Positions 46,285 to 56,219 of a stretch of 64,000 nucleotides of DNA are shown here, one piece after another. Positions within the stretch are counted from its first letter, which is position 1, and each line of letters starts with the position of its first letter. Under the pieces are notes generated by a model. That model was not told the origin of the DNA and made no database searches. It worked only from the letters and a program-made list of their open reading frames with translations. Position numbers and translations under genes: made by a program. This DNA is from an uncultured Flavobacteriaceae bacterium (GTDB lineage Bacteria > Bacteroidota > Bacteroidia > Flavobacteriales > Flavobacteriaceae), in assembly GCA_947494715.1 (NCBI GenBank), contig CANLWG010000001.1, positions 186,001-250,000 of the forward strand, in the 5' to 3' direction.

Positions 46285-47724
46285 ATGGACAGCTTTCTTA
46301 CCGATCCCTTATTCATATTGCTAATAGGCATCATAATTGTCGTAGGCGGTATTATCGGTCTTAGGTTACATGCATTTTTGGCCCTATTGATAGCTGCCTT
46401 CGTAGTTGCCCTCATGACACCTGCCTCGGCCGTTGAAATCTTCGCTCTAAGCAAAGGGTCTTCTGCGGGGGCGGCACTGCAAATGTCGAATTGGCACGTA
46501 GGAAAAAGAATAGCAACCGCATTCGGACAAACTTGTGGTAAAATCGGAATCCTTATAGCAATGGCAGCGATCATAGGCAAGTGTATGTTGGAGAGTGGGG
46601 CGGCTGAAAAAATCATACGATCACTTATCAAACGCACAGGGGTTAAAAATGCGCCAGTTTCCTTTTTAGGAGGAAGTTTTTTCTTGGGAATCCCTGTTTT
46701 CTTCGATACGGTTTTTTACCTGATGATTCCCTTGGCCAAAGCGATGGCCAATAAATTGGGAAAGAATTATTTGTTGTTGGTACTTGCGGTAACGGCAGGG
46801 GCGGCGATGGCCAATTCGTTAGTTCCCCCCACTCCTGGGCCGTTGTTCCTAATAAGCGAAATGGATATTCCGATCGGTATGATGATGCTCGGCGGAACAC
46901 TGGTGGGTCTTTTCACGATTTCTACAGGGTATATGTATGCCCTTTGGGCGAATCGAAAATGGCCCGTACCCCTTCGTGACTCTCCTGATGCACCTCTAAA
47001 AGATATAAAGGCTTTATCATTGCGGGAGGACTCCCATTTACCTTCTTTATGGCTTTCAACACTTCCGGTCTTGATTCCTTTGGTCTTTATCACGGTCAAA
47101 GCGCTTATGGATACATTTATGGATACCGGAGATTCCAATAATCTAATGATCACATTGATTAATTTCTTCGGAGAAAAGAATACCGCATTGATCTGCGGCG
47201 CATTATCGGCTTTAGTGTTGTTGGTCCGTCAAAAAAAGGATGATACCAAAGCAATGTCGAAGGCGGTGCAGATGGCATTAATGAGCGGAGGGGTAATTAT
47301 CTTGATTACTGCTGCTGGTGGTGCCTTTGGGGGAATGTTGCAACAGACTGGTATCAGTGCCCGAATCGGAGAATTGACCCAAGGCTATCAAATGGCCATC
47401 ATACCACTTGCTTTTTTTATCGCCGTAGTTGTGCGAACCGCCCAAGGGTCGGCTACTGTTGCGATGATTACAGCTTCGGGTATTCTTGCAGGCATGTCTG
47501 CAACCATGGACTTAGGATACCACCAGTTGTATGTCGGACTCGCCATTGCATGTGGTTCGAAAATATTTCCTTGGATGAACGATAGCGGGTTTTGGATAGT
47601 ATGTAAAATGAGCAACTTGACCGAGAAGGAGGTATTGAAGACATTTTCACCTATGCTAACGATTATGGGAGTTACAGGATTGATAGTTATTCTAATTGCG
47701 GCCCAAATATGGCCCTTGGTGTGA
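46285..47724 (+). CDS. GntP-family sugar-acid permease
   Basis: A 479-residue inner-membrane carrier with about 12-14 predicted helices. GntP marks: LRLHAFLALLIAAFVVAL, GILIAMAAIIGKCMLESGAA, the conserved SLVPPTPGPLF, VVRTAQGSATVAM and MNDSGFWIVCKMS. The family takes up gluconate and related acids by H+ symport. Gene order suggests an aldarate or a deoxy-keto acid here. It begins 16 bp after the aldolase and precedes garR by 54 bp. Confidence 0.93.
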   Translation: MDSFLTDPLFILLIGIIIVVGGIIGLRLHAFLALLIAAFVVALMTPASAVEIFALSKGSSAGAALQMSNWHVGKRIATAFGQTCGKIGILIAMAAIIGKCMLESGAAEKIIRSLIKRTGVKNAPVSFLGGSFFLGIPVFFDTVFYLMIPLAKAMANKLGKNYLLLVLAVTAGAAMANSLVPPTPGPLFLISEMDIPIGMMMLGGTLVGLFTISTGYMYALWANRKWPVPLRDSPDAPLKDIKALSLREDSHLPSLWLSTLPVLIPLVFITVKALMDTFMDTGDSNNLMITLINFFGEKNTALICGALSALVLLVRQKKDDTKAMSKAVQMALMSGGVIILITAAGGAFGGMLQQTGISARIGELTQGYQMAIIPLAFFIAVVVRTAQGSATVAMITASGILAGMSATMDLGYHQLYVGLAIACGSKIFPWMNDSGFWIVCKMSNLTEKEVLKTFSPMLTIMGVTGLIVILIAAQIWPLV

Positions 47725-47778
47725 CGAACTTCTTCCTAATAGAAAACTAATTACGAATTTGATTATAAAACACAAAAA

Positions 47779-48651
47779 ATGGAAAAAGTAGGATTTATAG
47801 GATTAGGAATTATGGGGAAACCTATGGCATTAAATTTGATCAAAGCAGGATATTCCGTGTCGATACTGGAAACCAGTGCTGCCGCTAAAGAAGTGGCCGA
47901 TGCCGGTGCAAAGACCTATTCTTCTAGCAAGGCATTGGCCCAAGATAATGATGTGATCATTACAATGTTGCCCGATTCGCCGGAAGTAGAGTCAGTTGCA
48001 TTAGGTAAAGATGGCGTACAGGAAGGCATAAAGCCAGGGTCGGTTTTTGTAGATATGTCTACTATTGCCCCTTCCTCGGCGAAGAAACTTTACGACGCTT
48101 TTCAGGAAAAAGATGTAGAGGCTTTGGATGCCCCTGTATCCGGTGGACAAGTAGGTGCAGAAAGTGGTACGATATCGATTATGGTCGGCGGAAGCCAAGC
48201 CGCTTTCGATAGGGTTCTCCCACTATTTGATATCATGGGCAAAAGTGCGGTTTTGATAGGCGACGCGGGAGCGGGACAGACCACTAAAGCCTGTAACCAA
48301 ATTATCGTTGGGATGACCATCCAAGCCGTTGCGGAGGCTTTTGCATTGGCAAAAAAGGCAAACGTCAACATCGAAAAAATGCGGGAAGCTCTATTGGGCG
48401 GATTTGCCCAAAGCCGTATTCTAGATTTACATGGACAACGGATTATCGATGATAATTTCAAACCCGGTTTTAAGGTAAAACTACATCGAAAAGATATGAA
48501 CATTGCACTGCAGGCCGGAAAGGAATTCTCTGTTCCCTTGCCCGGTAGCGCCCAAGTGGCTACGGGCATGGATGCCTTGATAGCCCAAGGCCAAGGCGAA
48601 TTGGACCATAGCAGTCTGTATATTTTGCTTGCCGGATTATCTGGAATTTAA
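47779..48651 (+). CDS. garR: Tartronate semialdehyde reductase / 3-hydroxyisobutyrate dehydrogenase family
   Basis: 290 residues. The N-terminal Rossmann motif is GFIGLGIMGKPMA, the substrate-binding segment DAPVSGGQVGAESGT, and the catalytic Lys170 lies in GAGQTTKACNQI. In this operon the expected reaction is tartronate semialdehyde to D-glycerate, directly after the aldolase step. The length and motifs are typical. The relatives HIBADH and GlxR act on similar substrates, so the assignment depends on the aldolase and glucarate dehydratase neighbours. Confidence 0.9.
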   Translation: MEKVGFIGLGIMGKPMALNLIKAGYSVSILETSAAAKEVADAGAKTYSSSKALAQDNDVIITMLPDSPEVESVALGKDGVQEGIKPGSVFVDMSTIAPSSAKKLYDAFQEKDVEALDAPVSGGQVGAESGTISIMVGGSQAAFDRVLPLFDIMGKSAVLIGDAGAGQTTKACNQIIVGMTIQAVAEAFALAKKANVNIEKMREALLGGFAQSRILDLHGQRIIDDNFKPGFKVKLHRKDMNIALQAGKEFSVPLPGSAQVATGMDALIAQGQGELDHSSLYILLAGLSGI

Positions 48652-48688
48652 TTAATAAGTAACCTCATTAAATTAGCCAAAACGTAGA

Positions 48689-49972
48689 ATGAAGATAACC
48701 GATATATATAATACCCAAATTGCCGTGGGGGACCCGCCCTTATTAAATGCCGCAGGTTTACATGCGCCATACGCCTTACGAATCATTGTCGAAGTGATTA
48801 CGGACGTTGGTATCATTGGGCTAAGCGAGATACCTGGAAGCGAAAAAATATACAATTCATTAGAAGAGCTGAAACCACATCTCATTGGTCAAGATATTTT
48901 TCAACTCCATACCATCAAAAATCTGATTCAAGATGAATTTGGAAAACAGGAAGACCAACGTGGTGTAGCACCTTGGGATCAGCGTTTACTAGTGCATCTT
49001 TTCAGTGCCATTGAAGTCGCCTGTTTAGACTGTATAGGAAAAAAACTGGATAGACCGGTTGTAGATTTATTAGGAGGAAGGTCAAGAGATAAAGTCCCAT
49101 TTTCAGCCTATCTGTTCTATAAATACGAAGGAGCCGGAGGAGAACTTGGTTTTGATATGGATAGTAATGCATTTGGCTGGTTAAAGGCACGTCAAGAAGA
49201 AGCTTTGTCCCCCGACCAGATTGTTTCGCAAGCAAAAGCTATGTGTGAGGAATTTGGCTTTCAATCGATAAAATTAAAAGGAGGCGCATTACATCCTGAT
49301 ATAGAGTGCAATAGTATGTTAGCCCTTCGGGATGCTTTTGGCCCTGATGTTCCGTTGCGATTGGATCCCAATGCGATTTGGTCTTTGGAGACTGCCATAA
49401 AATATGGCAAAAAAATGGAAGGTATTTTGGAGTATTACGAAGACCCCGTTCGTGGACAGAAAAAAATGGGGGCATTGAGTAAAGAAGTGAACATTCCTTT
49501 GGCGACCAATATGTGTACCACTTCGTTCAAGGATATACCTTCAAGCATACAATTTGGCTCTGAGCATATCATTTTATCCGACCATCATTTTTGGGGAGGC
49601 CTTCGCGCCTCAATGGAGCTGAATAAAATTTGCCAAACTTTTGGAAGGGGCTTTTCCATGCATTCCAATAGTCATCTAGGTATTTCCATGGCGGCGATGA
49701 CACATTTAGGTGCGGCAGTTCCTCATCTCGATTATGCGCTCGACACGCATTATCCCTGGCAAGTCGATGAAGTCATTAAAGGAGGAAAACTACAGATAGA
49801 GGAAGGTTTTGTTGAAGTACCCAAAGGCCCTGGCCTAGGGGTGGAACTGGATCGGGAACAATTACAAAAACTTCATACAAGGTTTTTGGAATGTGGCCTT
49901 AAGGAAAGAAACGATGAGGTTGAAATGAAAAAGGTAAACCCCGATTGGAAATTCGATCTCCAAAGGTGGTAA
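48689..49972 (+). CDS. gudD: Glucarate dehydratase-like enolase-superfamily enzyme
   Basis: A 427-residue dehydratase producing 5-keto-4-deoxyglucarate from D-glucarate or a close aldarate; cytoplasmic. Catalytic residues line up with E. coli GudD: K195-x-K197 in SIKLKGG, Asp226 in RLDPNAIW, Glu251 in YYEDPVRG, Asn274 in LATNMCTT, Asp298 in LSDHHFWGGLR, and His325 in MHSNSHLGIS. It follows garR by 37 bp and supplies the substrate for the first gene of the operon. This is one of four enolase-superfamily dehydratases in the window and the only one in this part without an export signal. Confidence 0.93.
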   Translation: MKITDIYNTQIAVGDPPLLNAAGLHAPYALRIIVEVITDVGIIGLSEIPGSEKIYNSLEELKPHLIGQDIFQLHTIKNLIQDEFGKQEDQRGVAPWDQRLLVHLFSAIEVACLDCIGKKLDRPVVDLLGGRSRDKVPFSAYLFYKYEGAGGELGFDMDSNAFGWLKARQEEALSPDQIVSQAKAMCEEFGFQSIKLKGGALHPDIECNSMLALRDAFGPDVPLRLDPNAIWSLETAIKYGKKMEGILEYYEDPVRGQKKMGALSKEVNIPLATNMCTTSFKDIPSSIQFGSEHIILSDHHFWGGLRASMELNKICQTFGRGFSMHSNSHLGISMAAMTHLGAAVPHLDYALDTHYPWQVDEVIKGGKLQIEEGFVEVPKGPGLGVELDREQLQKLHTRFLECGLKERNDEVEMKKVNPDWKFDLQRW

Positions 49973-50023
49973 AGTCGTTTCACGAATCAAAATCAATATA
50001 AACGCATCTAAGATTTTTAAAAT

Positions 50024-51199
50024 ATGGAAGAACTTAAAAACGTGGATAGGCGAAAAGCGCTTTCCACTATATTAAAAGGAGGATTGGGAGCTACTGCATT
50101 GGGCTCTATAGGATCACTTTCTGCAGCATGTCAGCAAACGGAAAAAAAAGAGTCAAAGGTAGAAGAAGACCTAAAGGAAAAAAAGCCCATTCTATATAAG
50201 GTAGGTTGTCAACATGGTGGTACCGGAAGAGAAAATTTAGAGTTTCTGGCTAGATACGGTGTTTTCAATATGGACGGCGGTTCCCCAAAATTTATTGAAG
50301 GCGTAGGCTGGGACCTTGATGATTCTATGAGAAAGCGAGAGGCCTGTGAAAAATATGGTATCAAATTAGACGCCTATCACCTACCCCTATCATCCGCAGG
50401 CATTGAGAAAATTAGCACTCCTAACATTATGTTGGGCAAAAGTCCTGCACGAGATCGCGAAATCGAGTTGATTCAACAGATGATTACCGTTGCAAGCAAA
50501 ACAGGAGTTAAAGTGTTGAATTACAATACCATTATACATGTTATTCTAAGAACTGGAGATACGCTTGACACTTCTCGTGGAAATACCTACTACCGTAGTT
50601 GGAATTTAGAGGAGGCACTGACCAAAAACGAAGGTCTTACGATTGCAGGTAAAGTAGATATCGACGAAATGTACGAACGCATTACCTACTTCTTAAATCG
50701 GGTCATTCCCGTCGCTGAAGAATACAATGTAAAACTTGCCAACCATATTGCGGATCCTCCAGCACCTGTTGGGTATCGTGGTATAACCAGATGGAACAGC
50801 CCTGATGTGTTCGAAGGCATAAAACGTTTTGCCCAGTTGTACGATAGCCCCTCACACGGTTTCAACCTTTGTCTTGGATCCACTGCGGAGGGTTTACAAG
50901 AACCAAGAACGGAAATTCTTCCCATTATCAAATGGGTCGGGGAACGCAAGCAGATATTCAACATTCATTTACGAAACATCAAGGGAAAATACAACGATTT
51001 TCAGGAAGTGTATCCCGATAATGGCGATATGGATTTCGGCGAAATTTTAGTTGCCTTACGAGATGTGGGCTATGATGCCATGGTAATGCCCGACCATATT
51101 CCGAGACATGAGGATCCTGCCGCCTATCTTCAAGGCCATGCATATGCCTTTGGATACATTAAAGCACTTATGCACGCCATTGAAATGGGCTATCATTGA
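50024..51199 (+). CDS. Exported UxuA-like mannonate dehydratase family TIM barrel
   Basis: 391 residues. A twin-arginine signal with a lipobox-like end (DRRKALSTILKGG, then LSAAC at about 36) directs it out of the cytoplasm. The TIM barrel has UxuA-family segments: NHIADPPAPVGYRGITRW, NIHLRNIKG, YPDNGDMDFGEI, and MPDHIPRH with metal-type histidines. Mannonate dehydratase is normally cytoplasmic, so an exported form is unusual and may act on a different acid. It is last in the aldolase-GudD unit (51-bp gap) and is followed by the second copy of the 29-bp element and fecR. Confidence 0.85.
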   Translation: MEELKNVDRRKALSTILKGGLGATALGSIGSLSAACQQTEKKESKVEEDLKEKKPILYKVGCQHGGTGRENLEFLARYGVFNMDGGSPKFIEGVGWDLDDSMRKREACEKYGIKLDAYHLPLSSAGIEKISTPNIMLGKSPARDREIELIQQMITVASKTGVKVLNYNTIIHVILRTGDTLDTSRGNTYYRSWNLEEALTKNEGLTIAGKVDIDEMYERITYFLNRVIPVAEEYNVKLANHIADPPAPVGYRGITRWNSPDVFEGIKRFAQLYDSPSHGFNLCLGSTAEGLQEPRTEILPIIKWVGERKQIFNIHLRNIKGKYNDFQEVYPDNGDMDFGEILVALRDVGYDAMVMPDHIPRHEDPAAYLQGHAYAFGYIKALMHAIEMGYH

Positions 51200-51361
51200 G
51201 GTTTTAAGTTAGTTAAAAACGACGCCGTTTTAAATAGTTTTTTTTAACCCAACCCTTAAGTTTCCTCACATTTCCTTGAGAAATCAACCCGTGCTGAAAA
51301 CTTATCGATTTATGAAAATATAGAGGCTCATTTTGGCTATTCAAGAAAATTTTGGATTCCT

Positions 51362-51390
51362 ATGGGGTAAAAAGTGAATTTCCACCTCTT
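51362..51390 (+). promoter_or_regulatory. 29-bp shared element, copy B (fecR operon)
   Basis: It matches 45403-45431 at 26 of 29 positions (opening ATGGGGTAAAAA identical) and lies 41 bp before the fecR ATG. A site just ahead of both units could be bound by a common regulator, possibly the ECF sigma factor encoded between them and the integrase. Confidence 0.7.
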
Positions 51391-51431
51391 TCTAATAACA
51401 AGACTAGGTTTCCCTAAACTATTGCGTAAAT

Positions 51432-52649
51432 ATGAAATACACCGATTATACGGAAGAAGATTTTATTATCGATGAATATTTCCAGAAGTGGATCTTGAAT
51501 CCTGACGAAATGACCTTGAATTTTTGGGAAAACTGGATTTCGGAACATCCCGAAAAAAAAGAAATCATTGAAAATGCTGCCAATTTTATACGATTGATTC
51601 AGTTCAATGATTTGGAAGAACTGCCAGAAAAAAGCTTTGATGTCATGTGGCAGAATATTGTTCAAGAAAGGAATAGTTCTGAAAATAGCAATTCTAAATT
51701 ACATATAATATCAGGCTTTAGGAAAAACCACTTGCTAAAGGTTGCCGCAGTTTTTATTGGAATTATCGGGACTGCCTACGGAGTATATCAGTATGCAAGT
51801 ATGCAGCAGCAGGAAGAATTGCCATCAATTACCGATAGTAATATAATCTTAAGACTGGAAGACGGCACGGAACAGATTATCGATGAAACTTCTTCCGAGA
51901 TTATAACCAATGCCAAGGGGAAAAAAGTGGTAAGCCAAAAACAAAATATGTTGATATACGAAGAAGAGGTGGCGACGGCTCAAAAGCTGGTTAAATACAA
52001 TGAGCTTATTATTCCCTATGGCAAAAAGTTTGAGCTAAAACTTTCGGATGGTTCGCGGGTAGTCTTAAATTCGGGCTCCAAACTCCGCTATCCGGTGGCA
52101 TTCGTAAGTGGTAGGCCAAGAAATGTATATTTAGATGGGGAAGCTTACTTCACAGTTGAAAAAGACGAGACCCGGCCATTTACCGTAATTACAGATCAAA
52201 TGAACACCAGGGTCTACGGAACTAAATTCAACGTATCAAGTTATAAGGATGAAAACAATACTTCTACGGTTCTGATAGAAGGCAGTGTGGGTGTATATAA
52301 AGCGAATAATGATGAAGGGGCAAAGACCATAAATATTGTACCCGGGGATAGAGCGACCTTAGAGAATGGCACTATTGCAGTTGATCAGGTCGACGTAAAA
52401 AAATATATCGCTTGGGCCGAAGGCCAACTGTTCTTTGTTGACGATGAATTTGAAGTGATTATTAAAGAACTGGAAAGACACTTTGACATAGTCATTGACA
52501 ATCAGGTTGAACAATTGAACAAAAAAAGGTATACCGGTACTTTCACAAAGGAATCCATTGATCAGATTTTAAAAGTATTCCAAGAACATACTCCGTTTGG
52601 GTACCAGGTTAATGAGAACACAATAACTATAATCGAAACGAACGACTAA
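51432..52649 (+). CDS. FecR-family anti-sigma factor
   Basis: 405 residues. An N-terminal cytoplasmic sigma-binding part (about 1-90) is followed by one membrane helix at about 104-122 (VAAVFIGIIGTAYGVYQYA). The periplasmic FecR domain shows IIPYGKKFELKLSDGSRVVL and LDGEAYFTVE. The C-terminal DUF4974 domain contains FEVIIKELERHFDIVI. It relays substrate signals from the STN domain of the SusC encoded next to an ECF sigma factor, presumably the one at 43364-44014. The usual order sigma-fecR-susC is broken here: only fecR and susC are adjacent. Confidence 0.93.
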   Translation: MKYTDYTEEDFIIDEYFQKWILNPDEMTLNFWENWISEHPEKKEIIENAANFIRLIQFNDLEELPEKSFDVMWQNIVQERNSSENSNSKLHIISGFRKNHLLKVAAVFIGIIGTAYGVYQYASMQQQEELPSITDSNIILRLEDGTEQIIDETSSEIITNAKGKKVVSQKQNMLIYEEEVATAQKLVKYNELIIPYGKKFELKLSDGSRVVLNSGSKLRYPVAFVSGRPRNVYLDGEAYFTVEKDETRPFTVITDQMNTRVYGTKFNVSSYKDENNTSTVLIEGSVGVYKANNDEGAKTINIVPGDRATLENGTIAVDQVDVKKYIAWAEGQLFFVDDEFEVIIKELERHFDIVIDNQVEQLNKKRYTGTFTKESIDQILKVFQEHTPFGYQVNENTITIIETND

Positions 52650-52689
52650 AAAACATTTGAGTATGAATTGAACAAAACCCAGAATAAGA

Positions 52690-52721
52690 AAATCGGAAAG
52701 TGCGCCAACACTTCCCGATTT
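52690..52721 (+). terminator. Hairpin between fecR and susC (attenuator-like)
   Basis: AAATCGGAAAGTG (52690-52702) pairs with CACTTCCCGATTT (52709-52721) with one mismatch and a 6-nt loop. There is no strong T-tract, so it may be a partial terminator or an RNA-stability element that sets fecR and susC levels apart. Confidence 0.5.
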
Positions 52722-52765
52722 ATTGAAGATTAAAGTTGAGAATAACTAAAACCTAAAATGAAATT

Positions 52766-55700
52766 ATGAAAAAACTATTGAAATTAAGGGCAGGATGTCA
52801 TGTATTTCCTCCAAAATTCGATTTGAAAGTGAAATTTACCTTCTTGTTTTTTATCGCAACATTATTCCAAATGCACGCAGGGTCTGGGTATGCCCAGAAA
52901 ACTAAGATCGATCTTGACAAGACAGGAGTTACGGTACTTCAGGTAATCGAGGCGATAGAGGACAAGACCGAGTTCAAATTCTTCTACAGCAAGGAGGAGT
53001 TGGACCTAGAGCGCAAATTGGATATCCGTACTAAGAAACAAGGGATAGAAAAGGTGTTACAAAAACTATTTCCCTACGGCATGGTCAATTATAAGATCAT
53101 CGAAAAACAAATCGTTTTGACACCGAACAGGACTAAAACTGTCGACAAAGTTACGATTGATGTAATCACCCAGCAGGACTTAGAAGTAAGTGGAACAGTG
53201 ACCGATGCCAATGGAACGGCTCTTCCTGGAGCAAGTATTCTTGAAAAAGGAACAGGCAATGGTACCACATCAGACTTTGATGGAAATTATACCTTAACGG
53301 TGTCAAGCAGTAATGCGATACTGGTCTTCAGTTACATCGGCTTTACACCCAAAGAGATGGTCGTGGGCAATCAATCGACCATAAACGTAACCTTGGCTGA
53401 AAGTAGTGAAGCCTTGAATGAGGTGGTAGTAACAGCCCTAGGTATTGAAAGGGATCGCAAAACACTTGGTTACGCCACGGCGAAGGTAGATTCGGAAGAA
53501 TTTACCGTAAACAGGACTCCCAATTTTATGGATGCCCTTCAAGGTAAGGTAGCTGGGGTCAACATTTCCGCTCTGGGTTCTGGTCCACAGGGAAGTAGTA
53601 AAATTAGAATACGGGGTATATCTTCCTTCGGAAGCAATAACTCCCCCTTAATAGTGGTAAACGGTGTACCTATAAATAATACCTCTTTTGGCGTGGATAG
53701 TGGTGGTGTTACGCCTGTTGGTAGTAATCGAAATTCAGATAGTGGTGATGGTTTGAGTAGTATCAACCCCGATGACGTAGAATCGATGACCATTCTTAAA
53801 GGTGCTGCTGCCTCAGCTCTATATGGGGCCCGGGCCAAAGATGGTGTTATAATGATTACTACCAAAAATAGATCCGAAGACGGGGTAGAGGTTACATTTA
53901 ATTCCAATTATACCAACGGATCCCCAATGGATTTTACCGACTACCAATACGAGTACGGTCAAGGTGAGGGTGGGCAGCGGCCCAATGCGCCTTTCCCCGT
54001 ATCAGGTGTTTGGAGTTTCGGAGAGCCTGTCGGGGGAACTCAGATTCTCTTCGATGGCCTAGTTGTGCCTTACGAACCTACCCCGAACAAGGTTAAGGAT
54101 TATTATAGAAATAGCTCAACCTTTATGAATACCATATCCGTAGCCTCTGGGGGCGAAAATGGAGGTATCAGCTTTTCCTTGGCCAATTTAAATTCGGAGG
54201 CCATTCTACCTGGCTCTGATTATGTTAGAAGAACTGTCAATGTTGGTTTTACCCAAAAACTTAAAAAGTTTACCATTTCCGGTAACGTTAACTATTCGAA
54301 CGAGACACGTACAAATCCTCCCAACATTGCGGAACAGGATTATAGCCCCGTGGTTATCTACACCTTGGCCTCCACCATGCCTTTAGATTTATTAGAGGAG
54401 AATTGTTGTGATGAGAACGGTGATGAGATACTCTATTCCAGATTTAGTAATAGAACTAACCCTTATTTTGCATTGAAGCGGTTCGAGAATAATGTACGTG
54501 ACAGAGTATTCGGGAATATTACTGCTAAATATGATTTTACCGACTGGCTCTATGCCCAAGTAAGGGTCGGGCAAGACTGGTATTATCGAGATGTCGATTA
54601 CAACCTGCCTACGGGATCTAGGCGTCAGTCTTCGCCACCTCCGGGCTTTGTGAACGGGCAGTATATTCAGGATCAACGGCGCTTTAGGGAAACCAATGTG
54701 GACTTCTTGATCAGTGCGAACAAACAGTTTGGTGAGTTCGGAACCATGCTTAATTTCGGGGGCAATCAAATGAACCAGAGCAATAGTATAAATACTATCT
54801 TGGGGGAAAATTTCTATACCCGTGATCTTTATACCATCGGTAACGCAAGTACGGTTACCCCAAACTACATTTTTAACGAAAGAAGGGTAAATTCACTCTA
54901 TGCAGCGGCCGAACTATCTTACGGAGGGTATCTCTATGTTAACGCTACGGCAAGAAATGATTGGTTCTCTACTCTTTCGGCCGATAACCTAAGTATTTTA
55001 TATCCATCGGTTACCGGCAGTTTTGTCTTTAGCAATGCGTTCAATATGCCTGATTGGCTCTCGTTCGGTAAGATAAGGGTCGCATATGCCCAAGCTGGCA
55101 GTGATACCGATGTCCAGCCGTATGCACAATTGCTTCCGTATCGAATCAACCCCTTGCAACTTTCGAATCGACCAATAGGTAACATAGATACAAATACGAT
55201 TCCGAATCCGGATTTGAAACCGATGCTGGTAACAGAAAGGGAAGTTGGTCTGGAGTTGACCTTGTTCAATAATTTAAGGTTTGAGGCCTCTTACTATAAT
55301 AAACTTTCTTCTGATCAGATTCTACAGGCACAGACTTCAGATGCTTCAGGGTTTACAACACGTTTGATCAATGTTGGGGAAAGCAGAAACGAAGGTGTGG
55401 AGGTTTTCCTTTCGGCCAGCCCGATACGGACCAATAATTTTGAGTGGAATACTTCTGCAAACGTATCGTATAATACTTCCGAGGTATTGAGCCTTGGGGA
55501 AAGTGTCGATGATAACTTTATCACTGTAGGGAACGCCGAGTTTCATGGAGAACTACGCCAAGTAGTAGGCAAGCCTATGGCACAACTCTACGGATGGGGT
55601 TGGTTAAGGGATGATGCAGGAAACATCGTTCACGATCCAAATACCGGATTGCCACTACGGTCAGAGGAACAACTGAATTTCGGTACCGCACTGCCAGTCT

Positions 55701-56218
55701 GGGTAGGAGGCTTTACAAATAGCTTCAGCTACAAAAACTTTAACCTGTCCTTTTTGATCGATTATAAATTGGGCCATAAGATGATTTCCGGTACACACAT
55801 AAATGCATACCGCCATGGTCTGGACAAGGCCACCTTGGTCGGTAGGGATGTGGGGTTCGTTGTGGGTGAAGGTGTAAATCCAGATGGTAGTGTAAATACC
55901 GCCCAAGCAGAAATACAGCCATATTATCAAGTAATCCGTAGCTACAGGGCTTCCGAACAATCTGTTTTTAATGCGGGATCATGGCAGCTGAGACAACTGT
56001 CTTTGGGGTATGATTTTACCAAGCATTTAGATCGAATCAAGTTTATTAAAGGATTGAAGTTCGATATCATTATGAACAATGTGGCGGTGCTTAAAAAATG
56101 GGTGCCTCATATCCATCCGGATCAAAACGGTATCTACGGCGACAACTTGGTAGGGCTTGAAGCTACGGGCTTGCCCATTACAAGGGATATCGGTTTTAAC
56201 ATTAACATGAAATTTTAA
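52766..56218 (+). CDS. Signal-transducing SusC-like TonB-dependent transporter
   Basis: 1150 residues. The signal peptide has a long n-region and ends near GSGYAQ (45). The STN (secretin/TonB short N-terminal) domain at about 48-110 shows VTVLQVIEAIEDKTEFKFFY, which contacts FecR. A CarboxypepD-reg-like domain follows at about 137-215 (GTALPGASILEKGTG, FSYIGFTPKEM), then the plug (LQGKVAGVNISALG) and the barrel, ending in NINMKF. Unlike the first SusC in the window, this one carries the STN domain, so it both imports and signals. SusD starts 2 bp after its stop. The neighbours suggest uronic- or aldonic-acid-containing glycans. Confidence 0.95.
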   Translation: MKKLLKLRAGCHVFPPKFDLKVKFTFLFFIATLFQMHAGSGYAQKTKIDLDKTGVTVLQVIEAIEDKTEFKFFYSKEELDLERKLDIRTKKQGIEKVLQKLFPYGMVNYKIIEKQIVLTPNRTKTVDKVTIDVITQQDLEVSGTVTDANGTALPGASILEKGTGNGTTSDFDGNYTLTVSSSNAILVFSYIGFTPKEMVVGNQSTINVTLAESSEALNEVVVTALGIERDRKTLGYATAKVDSEEFTVNRTPNFMDALQGKVAGVNISALGSGPQGSSKIRIRGISSFGSNNSPLIVVNGVPINNTSFGVDSGGVTPVGSNRNSDSGDGLSSINPDDVESMTILKGAAASALYGARAKDGVIMITTKNRSEDGVEVTFNSNYTNGSPMDFTDYQYEYGQGEGGQRPNAPFPVSGVWSFGEPVGGTQILFDGLVVPYEPTPNKVKDYYRNSSTFMNTISVASGGENGGISFSLANLNSEAILPGSDYVRRTVNVGFTQKLKKFTISGNVNYSNETRTNPPNIAEQDYSPVVIYTLASTMPLDLLEENCCDENGDEILYSRFSNRTNPYFALKRFENNVRDRVFGNITAKYDFTDWLYAQVRVGQDWYYRDVDYNLPTGSRRQSSPPPGFVNGQYIQDQRRFRETNVDFLISANKQFGEFGTMLNFGGNQMNQSNSINTILGENFYTRDLYTIGNASTVTPNYIFNERRVNSLYAAAELSYGGYLYVNATARNDWFSTLSADNLSILYPSVTGSFVFSNAFNMPDWLSFGKIRVAYAQAGSDTDVQPYAQLLPYRINPLQLSNRPIGNIDTNTIPNPDLKPMLVTEREVGLELTLFNNLRFEASYYNKLSSDQILQAQTSDASGFTTRLINVGESRNEGVEVFLSASPIRTNNFEWNTSANVSYNTSEVLSLGESVDDNFITVGNAEFHGELRQVVGKPMAQLYGWGWLRDDAGNIVHDPNTGLPLRSEEQLNFGTALPVWVGGFTNSFSYKNFNLSFLIDYKLGHKMISGTHINAYRHGLDKATLVGRDVGFVVGEGVNPDGSVNTAQAEIQPYYQVIRSYRASEQSVFNAGSWQLRQLSLGYDFTKHLDRIKFIKGLKFDIIMNNVAVLKKWVPHIHPDQNGIYGDNLVGLEATGLPITRDIGFNINMKF

Positions 56219-56219
56219 T

